DNA of 18,906 nt from Phycisphaerales bacterium UBA2402. Its GTDB lineage: Bacteria > Planctomycetota > Phycisphaerae > Phycisphaerales > UBA1924. The translations under genes and the position numbers were made by a program. This document shows, piece by piece, positions 7,629 through 15,163 of the stretch. How positions within the stretch are numbered: position 1 is the first letter of the stretch; each line of letters starts with the position of its first letter. Under the pieces are notes generated by a model. The model did not search any database. It was not told the DNA's origin and was given only the letters and a program-made list of their open reading frames with translations. The stretch lies in the NCBI GenBank assembly GCA_002343715.1, contig DDSA01000022.1:1-18906 (forward strand). Direction: 5' to 3'.

Positions 7629-9080
7629 TCACTCGGCAAGCACGCGGCGCTCGATCGCGGCTCCGCCGCGATTAAAGATCAGTGTGACTCCCGGGTCCTT
7701 GGCGAGTTGGCTGGCGGCGACAATAAAGGGATCCATCGCCGAAGTGAGGGGGTTGGCGTAGTCGGCGGTGAGAGGACGCAGTTCCGCGAGACCCGGCGGC
7801 GCAACAAGAACCGATTTGTCAGGCTTGGCGAAGAGGTAGGAGACCTCTCCCTCGCGGGTCATGGTTGATCCGATGACGGATAAGAAGCCGGAGCCGACCT
7901 GTGTGACTTCCACCGGCTTCGAGAACTGGCTGCCGTCGGACAGCACGATCCGTTCGAGCCTGAATATGTCGTTCACATCGTCGTGACTCAGCACCGTGGC
8001 CACGACAACATCGGCGGCGGTTTCCTCGTGGTCCATGACATCCAGACGGACGTGAAGCACCCTGTGGCTTGTTGTCCATATCTTGCGGCACGGCCCGGGG
8101 GCGTCGGCCAGCGGCGGGACGGTCACCGCGTACAAAGCCGCATGGTCCATTGAGGACCAGATCAGGTGGGCGGCTTCCTTGCGGTCAATGCAGGAAGCGC
8201 GGCATGGACCCATGACCGGGCTGGGATCAAAGGACATCGCTCGAGTCTTTCCGGCCGCATCAACCTGCACAAAGGCCGCGCGTTCGCCCGTGCTCGAAGC
8301 GCACCACATCGCCATTGAACCGGACTCGAGCGACCACGGACTCCCTACGGGTGCCAGAGAACCATCGGGCAGTGTCACTTCGAGCGACGACACGGCTCCG
8401 GCCTGATTGAACCTCACCGCCCGAAAGACCGGCCCGGCGGATCGCCAGAGCACATAGGTCGCGGCGGGCGGGTCGATATTCTCGACCGACGCGTAGACGT
8501 GGACCCGGCTGGGTGACTTGTCCACGCCTTTCGAGGACAGGATGGTTGTGGGTCGCCTCGCTTCCAACTCCGTGAGGTATATCTCGTACTCGTCACCCGC
8601 CTTGTTGAGCCATGCGAACCGTCGCGGCGATAGTCCGAGGCGTGCACCGTCGCCGCATGGAAAGAGCGCCACGGGAGCTGCCGGCAACACGGTCAGTGTC
8701 ACTTTCAGCGTCTGGGCCGCGGCCGTCGGGCTGCCGAAGTACGCAGCCCACACCGAGTAGGTGCCCGGTTCGAGCGTGCCGAACCATCGAACCGCATCGC
8801 CCGAAGTTTCAACGGACTCACCGGGGTTGAGCGAAACACTGTCGGGGTTACGTTCGTGAACGTGGCCCGCGCCGAGAAGACCCACCATTTCGTGCTGGGT
8901 TACTTTGCGCAGTGTTCCACCGGTTTCGGCGAAGAGCGTGATCGTGCCCTCGCGGTCGCCCAGCCCCTTCACGGATGCCGGCGCGGTGCCCGAGTTGGTC
9001 AGTGTCAGTGAAAAGGGTACCGAAGCGCCGCTCAGCACGCGGTTCTGAGGAAGAGTAAGTTCAAGGGCCAGTTCTGGCAT
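7629..9080 (-). CDS. Ig-like-domain protein of unknown function, last gene of the PAAR-linked operon
   Basis: A 483-residue protein that I do not recognise as a named family. The first 130 residues look like an Ig/CARDB-type beta-sandwich: L-P-x-N-R-V-L-S-G then V-P-F-S-L-T-L-T-N-S-G, later L-N-P-G-E-S-V and L-E-P-G-T-Y-S-V-W-A-A-Y. This pattern also occurs in BsuPI-like intracellular proteinase inhibitors. The rest is beta-rich with recurring short W/Y motifs, possibly a propeller or repeated sandwiches. There is no signal peptide or membrane segment, so it is probably cytoplasmic or delivered by a machine that does not need one. GGAG lies 8 bases before the ATG, and the protease gene ends only 33 bases upstream, so the two are co-transcribed. 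It could be a cargo, chaperone, adaptor or inhibitor of the protease; the sequence does not decide. Confidence 0.7.
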   Translation of the reverse strand: MPELALELTLPQNRVLSGASVPFSLTLTNSGTAPASVKGLGDREGTITLFAETGGTLRKVTQHEMVGLLGAGHVHERNPDSVSLNPGESVETSGDAVRWFGTLEPGTYSVWAAYFGSPTAAAQTLKVTLTVLPAAPVALFPCGDGARLGLSPRRFAWLNKAGDEYEIYLTELEARRPTTILSSKGVDKSPSRVHVYASVENIDPPAATYVLWRSAGPVFRAVRFNQAGAVSSLEVTLPDGSLAPVGSPWSLESGSMAMWCASSTGERAAFVQVDAAGKTRAMSFDPSPVMGPCRASCIDRKEAAHLIWSSMDHAALYAVTVPPLADAPGPCRKIWTTSHRVLHVRLDVMDHEETAADVVVATVLSHDDVNDIFRLERIVLSDGSQFSKPVEVTQVGSGFLSVIGSTMTREGEVSYLFAKPDKSVLVAPPGLAELRPLTADYANPLTSAMDPFIVAASQLAKDPGVTLIFNRGGAAIERRVLAE

Positions 9081-9113
9081 CGAGTCAACTCCGGGTTGTC
9101 ATGGGGTCCGGCA

Positions 9114-12100
9114 TCAGCCGTTGACCTTGAACTTGGCGTTCTTCGCGTGAATCCCAGCGGGGACGGTTGTGGTGAGGTTTGCCTCTCGCGCATCGCCCCC
9201 CACGGCGGCCACGTTGTCTCCCTTCAGCCGCCACCAGTGCGTGTTCCAGTCCCACGACACCAGGTCCATGCGGTCGCAGTTCGTCGAAATGTAGTCCAGC
9301 GCACTGGTGATGAGTTTGGCGTAACTGGAACCGGTGTTGTTGACGGTCACCTCCGTGTGGGAGAGGGGGCCGAAGTCCAGGTTGCCGTTCTTCGCGATGG
9401 CGGTGAGAGGCGCTGCGGTGGAGATATCCGTGCCGTCGTTCTTGATGAGCCGGATGGGGTGGCCGGCGTCAGGCCCAAGCCCTTCGAGCGCCCACTGCAT
9501 GTACTTGGCGTTGGCCCGCAGTTTGTGCATGTCGTAGAAACGGAGTTTCAGGATGCACGCGGCGCAGAAATGCCACGAGACGGGGTTGTCGGCGGGGGCC
9601 ATCTTGGTCTTCCCATCATCACCGAAAAAGTCGTTCTGGTACGACATGGTGCAGACGATGGCGTCCTTCTGGTCGTGGTCCGTGACCATCGACTTTCCCT
9701 CGCTGGTGTAGGTGTAGTTGATGGCCCCGACGGACTCGAACTGTGTCCAGGCGTGGTAGAGAAACACGGCGTGCCCGAGTTCGTGCGCGAACGTGCATGT
9801 CACATCGCCTACCTGGACAAACTGGAACTCCCGGTGGTTGAGGTATTGCCCCAGGACCGTGGACCACTCCATGGGCCTTTTGGCGAAAAAGACCGACAGA
9901 CCGGGAAGAAGCCCCTTCTGGTTCGTGTTGACAGCCCCCGCGCGGGGGTTGACTCGGTTGAGCTTCTTGTAGGCATCGTCGAGGAAGGCCTTGGAGAGGC
10001 CCTCTGTGTGTGTCCACCGCAACTGGCGCTTGGCCTTGCCTTCCGTGGTCGTCACCGCCCCGGTGGTGATGTCGTACTTGGGGGGAGCGGTCCCGGGGTA
10101 ACTCGGCAGTACACTGATCTCCGTGAGCGTCGTGGCCACACCCGCCTTGACGATCGGGAGCAGCCGATCGTACTTCGGGATCAGGTGCTTGTTGAACACC
10201 GCGTTGTCGTACACGCCCGCGGCGTTCAACTCCGCATCGGAGAAACCGACGCCCTTGAAGTACTTGCGGCAGATCCGCTCCCAGTCCGCTTTGTTGTAGG
10301 TTTTGGTGACCAGCGGGCCGACCAGTTGGGTGAAGGCGGGGAGGTATGAGTTCTTCGTCATCTCCCAGTTGATGGTGTCCTGTGCCACCGAAGAGAATGT
10401 GACCATGAAGTCGATCACCGTCCTGCGCCAGACCGTGAAGATCCCGGTGTCGAGGAACTCGACCAGTTTGCCCTCGTGGTCACGGAACTTGACGGGCTTG
10501 TCCTCGGAGTCGATCAGACGGAGCCGCAACTGGTAGTTGTCGCCACCGATGGGCGGCACCCGGAAGTAGACGCGCGACAGACCGCACAACTCCCTATCCC
10601 CGTCGTTGCCGGGCTGGACGACCGACATCGCCAGATTGCCGCCAGCGGGTGCCGCGTCAAGCAGTGTCCGCACCGATGTGACAAACGGGGCTTTCCGCAA
10701 GGCGAGCGTCGAGTTGATCGCGCCGTTGTTTGTTCGCAACCCTCCGAAGAGCGTGGAGCAGTTGTCGTTCTGCGAAGGTGGATCGTTGGTCTTTGCCTGG
10801 AAGTGGTCGAAGAAGCGCTTGATCCACGCCTTTGGCACCGACGGCCCGCGGAACAACTCAACCTTCTCCAGTTCCTCCGGCGGGTCGAGCACCTCCCAGA
10901 CCACGCGCACATCGTTCGCTCCGACGCCGATCTTCTTCTTGTCCGAGACCTTGTAGATCACGACCTCGAAGGGAACCACGGGGAACACGTCGCGGTTCCA
11001 ATCGTTATCCCTGTAGTGATCGGGCTTTGATTTGTTGTCGGAAGGGCCGAAGTCGATCGCCGCGTGATTGTCGGTGACGAGAAGTCGGTACTTCTTGTTC
11101 TGCTCCTTTTTCAGAATCTCGGTGTTGGCCGGGAGCGGCTCGGGCTCATCGGCGGCTCGCTTCTTCGCGATCTCCGCTTCCTGCTGGGCGTTGTCGGCGG
11201 ACTGCTTGGCCGCGTCGGCGAGGAGTTTCTTCTGATCCGCGGTCGCCTGGGCCGTATCGGCGAGACCGCGTTTTCGGGTGGCCTCATCGCGGAGGATTTT
11301 GGCATCATCCGTCGCCTTCTTCTTCGCGTCGGCCTCCGGGGTGCCCGTGGCGCCTCCGGGGAGTGCGTTGGCATCCTCTTCCGCCTTGCTCGCTGCCTTT
11401 TCCGCCGTCTCGGCCTCGGTCTTCCTGGTGTCGGCCGTTTTCTGCGCTTCCTTCGCTTCCTTCTCCGCCTCTTCGGCGGTTTCGGCGGTGCTCACGGCGT
11501 TCGCGGCGGCGGCACCGGAATCCTGTGCGTCCTTGACGTGCTGCTTCTCTCGCTCGCGGGCGATGTGCGCGGGGTCCGTGTCGCGGACTTCGTTGTTCGC
11601 GGTGTCCAGTTCGCCCTTGGCCTCCTGTTCTTCCGCCACGGCGTCGTCGTATTTTTTCTTCTTTTCGTCTTCATCGGACTTGAGTCGATCTCTCTCCTTG
11701 ACGGCGTCGGAATGAGCCTTTTCGGCATCATCCATCTTGGATTTGGCCGGCGCGATCTTCTTCTGCTCGTCCGACACCTTCTGCTTCTGCGGATCGATCT
11801 TCGCCTTGGCGTCGGAGTGCTCCGTATCACGCTGCTCCTTCTCACGCTCGCGATCCGCCTGGGCCTGCTCGGACTCCGCGGCCCTCTGCTTGGCGGAATC
11901 GATGTCACTCTTTTTCTTGTTGACGGCCTCGGCGCTGGCGCGGGCCTTGTCCTCCGCGGAGGCGGCGGCGCGCTTCTTCTCGACAGCGTCCTGCTCCAGG
12001 ATAACGAATCGTCCGTGCTCGCTGGGCGTGGGTGTGCGGCCGCCGGCGGTGATCTGCTTGTAGTACGAATCGGCCTGGGCCTGGGCCGCTTGCCGCTCCG

Positions 12101-12752
12101 CGGCGGCGCGTTCGGCGGCCGAACGATCCTGCGAAGCCTTGGATTCCAGACCGGGCAACTCACCTTCGAGTTTCTTCGCCGCGCCCCGATCGTCGGTTGC
12201 TCTCTTCTTCGCGTTGTTCGCGGCGACCGCGGCGTCGCTCGCCGCGGATTTGGTATCGGCGACTTCCTGCTCGAACCGACGCAGCGTGGCCTTCTCCCGC
12301 TCCCAGTTGTCGTTCGCGGCTTCGTGCTCGGCGACGGCATCATCCCACTTTTTCTTGAGCGGTTCGACCTTTGTATCCTGATCCTCGCGAGCCTTCTTGG
12401 CGTCTTCCCAGGCTTTCTTCAGCGGGGGCAGTTTGTCCTTCTTGTCCTTGTGTGTTTCTTTGGCTTGGGCCGCCTTCACTTTCGCGGCGGCGTGGGTCTG
12501 CTGCTCTTCCTGAGCCTTTTTCTTGTGGTCGAACTCATCGAGCCACCAGACACAGCGGAAGTGGTCATCGTACTGCACCGGGCCGTGCCGCGAAGCATCG
12601 GAGGTCAGTTTCGGGCGTTTATCGTTGGGATCATCGGCGGGCGGGGGCGCACCCTTCGCCAGCGATTCGTGCCCGCGGAAGAAGAGGCGCAGTTCGTACT
12701 CCGCGGGATCCGCGAGGGTGTTGCGAAGATTGGGGGCTATCCGTCGCGCCAT
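9114..12752 (-). CDS. Giant coiled-coil protein with a C-terminal metzincin-like zinc protease domain
   Basis: A 1212-residue protein with no signal peptide. Residues 1-75 form a small globular N-terminus (W-W-L-D-E-F near its end). Residues 76 to about 545 are an Ala/Lys/Glu/Asp/Gln-rich, almost proline-free, TolA-like coiled-coil or single-helix region. Residues 550-1212 are globular. There the motif HELGHAVFLYH (990-1000) has the HExxHxxxxxH spacing of metzincin metalloproteases, although Phe replaces the usual Gly at the eighth position. C-T-M-S-Y, with Met1036, could be the Met-turn. Nearby Cys residues include a CAAC at about 1058-1062. I infer an active Zn-dependent peptidase carried on a long helical stalk. 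GGAG sits 6 bases before the ATG. It lies between the LysM gene (78 bases upstream) and the Ig-like gene (33 bases downstream). With a PAAR gene opposite, it is a plausible injected effector. Protease class is probable; role is inference. Confidence 0.8.
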   Translation of the reverse strand: MARRIAPNLRNTLADPAEYELRLFFRGHESLAKGAPPPADDPNDKRPKLTSDASRHGPVQYDDHFRCVWWLDEFDHKKKAQEEQQTHAAAKVKAAQAKETHKDKKDKLPPLKKAWEDAKKAREDQDTKVEPLKKKWDDAVAEHEAANDNWEREKATLRRFEQEVADTKSAASDAAVAANNAKKRATDDRGAAKKLEGELPGLESKASQDRSAAERAAAERQAAQAQADSYYKQITAGGRTPTPSEHGRFVILEQDAVEKKRAAASAEDKARASAEAVNKKKSDIDSAKQRAAESEQAQADREREKEQRDTEHSDAKAKIDPQKQKVSDEQKKIAPAKSKMDDAEKAHSDAVKERDRLKSDEDEKKKKYDDAVAEEQEAKGELDTANNEVRDTDPAHIAREREKQHVKDAQDSGAAAANAVSTAETAEEAEKEAKEAQKTADTRKTEAETAEKAASKAEEDANALPGGATGTPEADAKKKATDDAKILRDEATRKRGLADTAQATADQKKLLADAAKQSADNAQQEAEIAKKRAADEPEPLPANTEILKKEQNKKYRLLVTDNHAAIDFGPSDNKSKPDHYRDNDWNRDVFPVVPFEVVIYKVSDKKKIGVGANDVRVVWEVLDPPEELEKVELFRGPSVPKAWIKRFFDHFQAKTNDPPSQNDNCSTLFGGLRTNNGAINSTLALRKAPFVTSVRTLLDAAPAGGNLAMSVVQPGNDGDRELCGLSRVYFRVPPIGGDNYQLRLRLIDSEDKPVKFRDHEGKLVEFLDTGIFTVWRRTVIDFMVTFSSVAQDTINWEMTKNSYLPAFTQLVGPLVTKTYNKADWERICRKYFKGVGFSDAELNAAGVYDNAVFNKHLIPKYDRLLPIVKAGVATTLTEISVLPSYPGTAPPKYDITTGAVTTTEGKAKRQLRWTHTEGLSKAFLDDAYKKLNRVNPRAGAVNTNQKGLLPGLSVFFAKRPMEWSTVLGQYLNHREFQFVQVGDVTCTFAHELGHAVFLYHAWTQFESVGAINYTYTSEGKSMVTDHDQKDAIVCTMSYQNDFFGDDGKTKMAPADNPVSWHFCAACILKLRFYDMHKLRANAKYMQWALEGLGPDAGHPIRLIKNDGTDISTAAPLTAIAKNGNLDFGPLSHTEVTVNNTGSSYAKLITSALDYISTNCDRMDLVSWDWNTHWWRLKGDNVAAVGGDAREANLTTTVPAGIHAKNAKFKVNG

Positions 12753-12830
12753 TCAAGACTCCATCGGGCGGCATCCTTCGCCGCGTCGTACCCATCTCAA
12801 ATCCTTCACGGCACCGAAAAGACGACGGCA

Positions 12831-13544
12831 TCAGCAGCCGTGAATCTCCTTGAGTTTCTGCCACGTTTTGTCGCCGAGCACGCCGTCCACTTTGTCTTTC
12901 TCGCTCGCGAAAACGTACTGCGCCTGAAAACCCTTGATCGCCGCGACATACTCCGCATCGTCATCGGGCAGTATCAGCACATCGTCGGACAGTTCCTTCT
13001 TGATGTACCCCAGGTTCTGCAGCCGGGCGATGGCACCGCTCTTTGTGTCCGGAGGATCGAGGAATCCGATCTGTAACTCGACCGTTCTTCCGTTGTATGA
13101 GAACTCCGCGACGCGGGCGGCGGGGTCCACTTTTTCGACTTTCACGACCCCATCGCCGTCGGTCGTGCCCGAGCACTTGTTGTCAGGCCCCGCTGTGGTG
13201 GTCGCCACGGTGTCGATCTTCACCTCGACCTTCTTGTTGGCATGGGGCTTGTGGTCTCCATCGAGCAACCGAACCTCGATGGTCAGTTTCTCGTTACCGA
13301 TTTCGTACACGTGCTTCTGTTCCGTCGGTGCGTTCGAGTCAGATTTCTTGGCTTCCTCCGGCATTTTGAGTTTGTCGCCGGGGTAGAGAAGATTCGGGTT
13401 CTTCGCCTCCGAGGAATCCTTCAAGCGCGACCCGGTCGCCGGGGTCAGCTTGTTCCCGCCGTCCCACAAGTCCGCGCTGGGGATGTCCAGCCTCTTCGCG
13501 AGGCGGGCGATGGTGTCTCCTTGTACGATCGTGTGTTCCGCCAT
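12831..13544 (-). CDS. LysM and peptidoglycan-binding domain protein
   Basis: A 237-residue three-part protein. Residues 3-62 are a LysM domain (H-T-I-V-Q-G-D-T-I-A-R-L-A at the start; N-P-N-L-L-Y-P-G-D-K-L-K-M-P at the end). Residues 75-155 look like a beta-sandwich (E-K-L-T-I-E-V-R-L-L-D-G and T-D-G-D-G-V-V-K-V). Residues 160-237 match a PG_binding_1 fold (A-I-A-R-L-Q-N-L-G-Y, then V-D-G-V-L-G-D-K-T-W-Q-K-L). LysM proteins of this type without a signal peptide are common beside PAAR/VgrG genes and contractile injection systems, where they may act as tail-tube or adaptor components. The frame extends to 13643, but I chose ATG 13544: GGAGGA lies 12 bases upstream, the LysM domain starts immediately, and a candidate promoter puts the transcript start near 13574. 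First gene of the three-gene operon. Confidence 0.82.
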   Translation of the reverse strand: MAEHTIVQGDTIARLAKRLDIPSADLWDGGNKLTPATGSRLKDSSEAKNPNLLYPGDKLKMPEEAKKSDSNAPTEQKHVYEIGNEKLTIEVRLLDGDHKPHANKKVEVKIDTVATTTAGPDNKCSGTTDGDGVVKVEKVDPAARVAEFSYNGRTVELQIGFLDPPDTKSGAIARLQNLGYIKKELSDDVLILPDDDAEYVAAIKGFQAQYVFASEKDKVDGVLGDKTWQKLKEIHGC

Positions 13545-14094
13545 GAGTGCTTGTAGTCCTCCGAACCCGACCATCCTATCAGTATTCCGCCGGGTGAGTA
13601 TCGACGTCAAGGTAGGAACGTTGCGGCCATGTCCGTCAGCCATCGGATACCTCGGCGGTACGGACTACACCTTCTTGCTTTTTCCGGTGCGCAACCCATG
13701 CCGCCACTCAGCGAGAGCGATCAGAGAGGCACACTTGTCAGACGCCAACCGGATGAAAGCCTCGGTGAGACATGCACTCTTCTCGCACTCACGCTGGCAC
13801 ATTCACTGACATTTCTCCGGCACACCCCCACGGGTGCACGACTCATCCAGTCAAGCACGTGCAAACGTACTATTAGTCCTATAATACATGCTTCTTGATG
13901 GCATAATAGCACTTTACCTGACGTTCACTATTGAAAGTAACGCAAAGTCATCACGACCAGATCGAATCGAGCGGTCCCGTGAACGCTGCCCGCTTCGTGG
14001 ACGCAACATCCGCCGATCCCCAACGATACTCTCCTGCAGCACTGCCGCGCAGAGCGTCAAACCGCACACCTCGTACAACCATCCGAACGACTGA
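13545..14094. other. Divergent intergenic region between the LysM operon and the PAAR gene
   Basis: About 550 bases with no convincing gene. The stretch 13850-13960 is clearly AT-richer than its surroundings. It contains a perfect TATAAT (13880-13885) without a good -35, a palindromic GCACGTGC (13855-13862) and ACTATTAGT (13870-13878). A 68-codon frame (13888-14094) ends directly at the PAAR start codon, but it has no protein-like features. The region probably carries promoters for both directions. Confidence 0.5.
13581..13610 (-). promoter_or_regulatory. Candidate sigma70-type promoter for the LysM-protease-Ig operon
   Basis: On the minus strand TTGACG (13605-13610, 5 of 6 consensus) and AATACT (13581-13586, 4 of 6) are 18 bases apart. 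Initiation near 13574 would leave a leader of about 30 bases containing GGAGGA (13557-13562) before the ATG at 13544. Position and spacing are good, but the call is by eye. Confidence 0.45.
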
Positions 14095-14382
14095 ATGCCT
14101 CCCGCCGCTCGAATATCCGACATGCACGTCTGCCCCATGGTCACGGGGGTCGTTCCGCACGTGGGCGGCCCCATACTGCCGCCGGGTTGCCCGACTGTGC
14201 TGATCGGCGGATTGCCTGCAGCGCGCGCTACGGACATGTGCACGTGCGTCGGCCCGCCGGACGTCATCGCCAAAGGTTCAACGACTGTAATGATCGGCGG
14301 CCTCCCGGCGGCGAGGCTCGGCGATACGACCGCGCACGGCGGATCGATCGTGCTCGGTTGCTTTACCGTCATGATCAACTGA
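14095..14382 (+). CDS. PAAR-domain spike-tip protein
   Basis: A 95-residue stand-alone PAAR protein. PAAR proteins form the conical, metal-bound tip of the VgrG-type spike in type VI secretion and related contractile injection systems, and carry or recruit effectors. It starts MPPAARISDMHVCP, continues PHVGGPI, and has two copies of the core repeat, VLIGGLPAARATD (about 35-47) and VMIGGLPAARLGD (about 65-77), ending HGGSIVLG. Candidate metal ligands are His11, Cys13, His22, Cys49/Cys51 and His81. The whole protein is the PAAR fold, with no fused toxin. No Shine-Dalgarno is evident before the ATG; an upstream TGA directly abuts it. It is divergent from the LysM-protease-Ig operon, which is the obvious cargo candidate. 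No VgrG, Hcp, sheath or TssB/C gene is present in the window. Confidence 0.92.
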   Translation: MPPAARISDMHVCPMVTGVVPHVGGPILPPGCPTVLIGGLPAARATDMCTCVGPPDVIAKGSTTVMIGGLPAARLGDTTAHGGSIVLGCFTVMIN

Positions 14383-14419
14383 CGATTCACCCGAACGACC
14401 GCGCGGCAATGCCGGGCGT

Positions 14420-14453
14420 GCGCCCTCGGGATCACCCGGGGGGGTTCGGGCGC
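14420..14453. terminator. Nested GC-rich hairpin after the PAAR gene, possible terminator
   Basis: Outer arms GCGCCC (14420-14425) and GGGCGC (14448-14453) enclose an inner hairpin CGGG-atca-CCCG (14427-14438). It lies 38 bases after the PAAR stop and 82 bases before the next start. There is no U-tract, so if it terminates it is not a classical intrinsic terminator. The rest of the 14383-14534 gap shows nothing clear. Confidence 0.3.
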
Positions 14454-14534
14454 AGGAACCAAAAGCGGATCGCCGCGTCTATCCTTGTGAGCACTAACTT
14501 AGCCGATCAATCGCCTCTCTCTTCCGGAGCATCC

Positions 14535-15128
14535 ATGATTCGACTTTGCTGCTTTCTCGCCATTTGCACGGCACTCGCCGCGTGTTCCTCCCCTCCCCGC
14601 GGCAAACCAGCCGGCCGGGCCGAAGACCCCACCACCACCACACGCTCGGAGAGAGGGAGCGCCCAGATCAGCATCCAGGCGTTGACGGAGGCCAGCGATC
14701 AGGTGGCGCAGCAACTCTCCGCGGACCTGAATGTGATCCCCGAACTCAATCAGGGCTACCGAACGACCGTCGTGTTCGGCGACATCAACAACAAAACGGG
14801 GATTGTGCCGACCACGGACTTCGAGGCCTTCCGGGCCAATACCCGCGCCAAACTGATGCAGAGCCGCAGCCTGCTGGTCAAGGTCCGCTGGGTGGAGAGC
14901 CGAGCCCGCGTCGAGCAGATCGCCGCCCGCGAGCAATCGCCGGGCGCGGATAACTCGCTGCCGCCGCTGAATCCGGCGTACACCTTTTTCCTCAACGGCG
15001 ACATGTACCGGGTGGACCGCAACGACGGCCGCGCCAACTACTACACCATGACCTACAACCTCACCAATATGGCCAGCGGAGAAATTGTGTGGAACAGCAG
15101 CCCGTACGAGATCAAGCAGGTCCGCTAG
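14535..15128 (+). CDS. LpoB-like outer-membrane lipoprotein (PBP activator family)
   Basis: A 197-residue lipoprotein. The signal peptide MIRLCCFLAICTALAAC ends in a clean LAAC lipobox (Cys17), followed by a Ser/Pro linker. The folded part carries V-V-F-G-D-I-N-N-K-T-G-I (about residues 75-87), A-N-T-R-A-K-L-M-Q-S-R near 100, and a terminal M-A-S-G-E-I-V-W motif, the signature of the LpoB family. In E. coli, LpoB (COG3417) is an outer-membrane lipoprotein that reaches through the periplasm to activate PBP1B. The longer open frame begins at 14187, but ATG 14535 is the right start because it opens the lipoprotein signal and has GGAG 6 bases upstream. It is followed by a second LpoB-like gene 35 bases on, a COG3014-like gene and a YcfL-like gene, an association that supports the call. 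Its target PBP is not in the window. Confidence 0.78.
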   Translation: MIRLCCFLAICTALAACSSPPRGKPAGRAEDPTTTTRSERGSAQISIQALTEASDQVAQQLSADLNVIPELNQGYRTTVVFGDINNKTGIVPTTDFEAFRANTRAKLMQSRSLLVKVRWVESRARVEQIAAREQSPGADNSLPPLNPAYTFFLNGDMYRVDRNDGRANYYTMTYNLTNMASGEIVWNSSPYEIKQVR

Positions 15129-15163
15129 GCCGCGCACCCGATCCGTTCTCTTCGATCCTCCCC

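Noticed and set aside
7616..7629. A bidirectional terminator between the convergent permease and Ig-like genes
   Set aside because: Only 12 bases separate the stop codons and no hairpin with a T-run is visible.
9096..10349. A 417-codon plus-strand frame
   Set aside because: Antisense to the metzincin-like domain, which has clear protease motifs; the frame itself has none.
11064..13076. A 670-codon open frame on the plus strand
   Set aside because: It is antisense to the coiled-coil protease and LysM genes. Its Leu/Gly/Arg-rich translation is what GC-rich Lys/Glu/Ala codons give on the other strand, with no domain features.
13888..14094. A 68-codon frame ending directly before the PAAR start
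   Set aside because: Its translation is Arg/Ser-rich without domain features, and its ATG lies only 3 bases after the TATAAT-like site. Probably chance, though not excluded.
13914..14462. A 182-codon minus-strand frame over the PAAR gene
   Set aside because: Antisense of the PAAR gene, which has unmistakable PAAR motifs.
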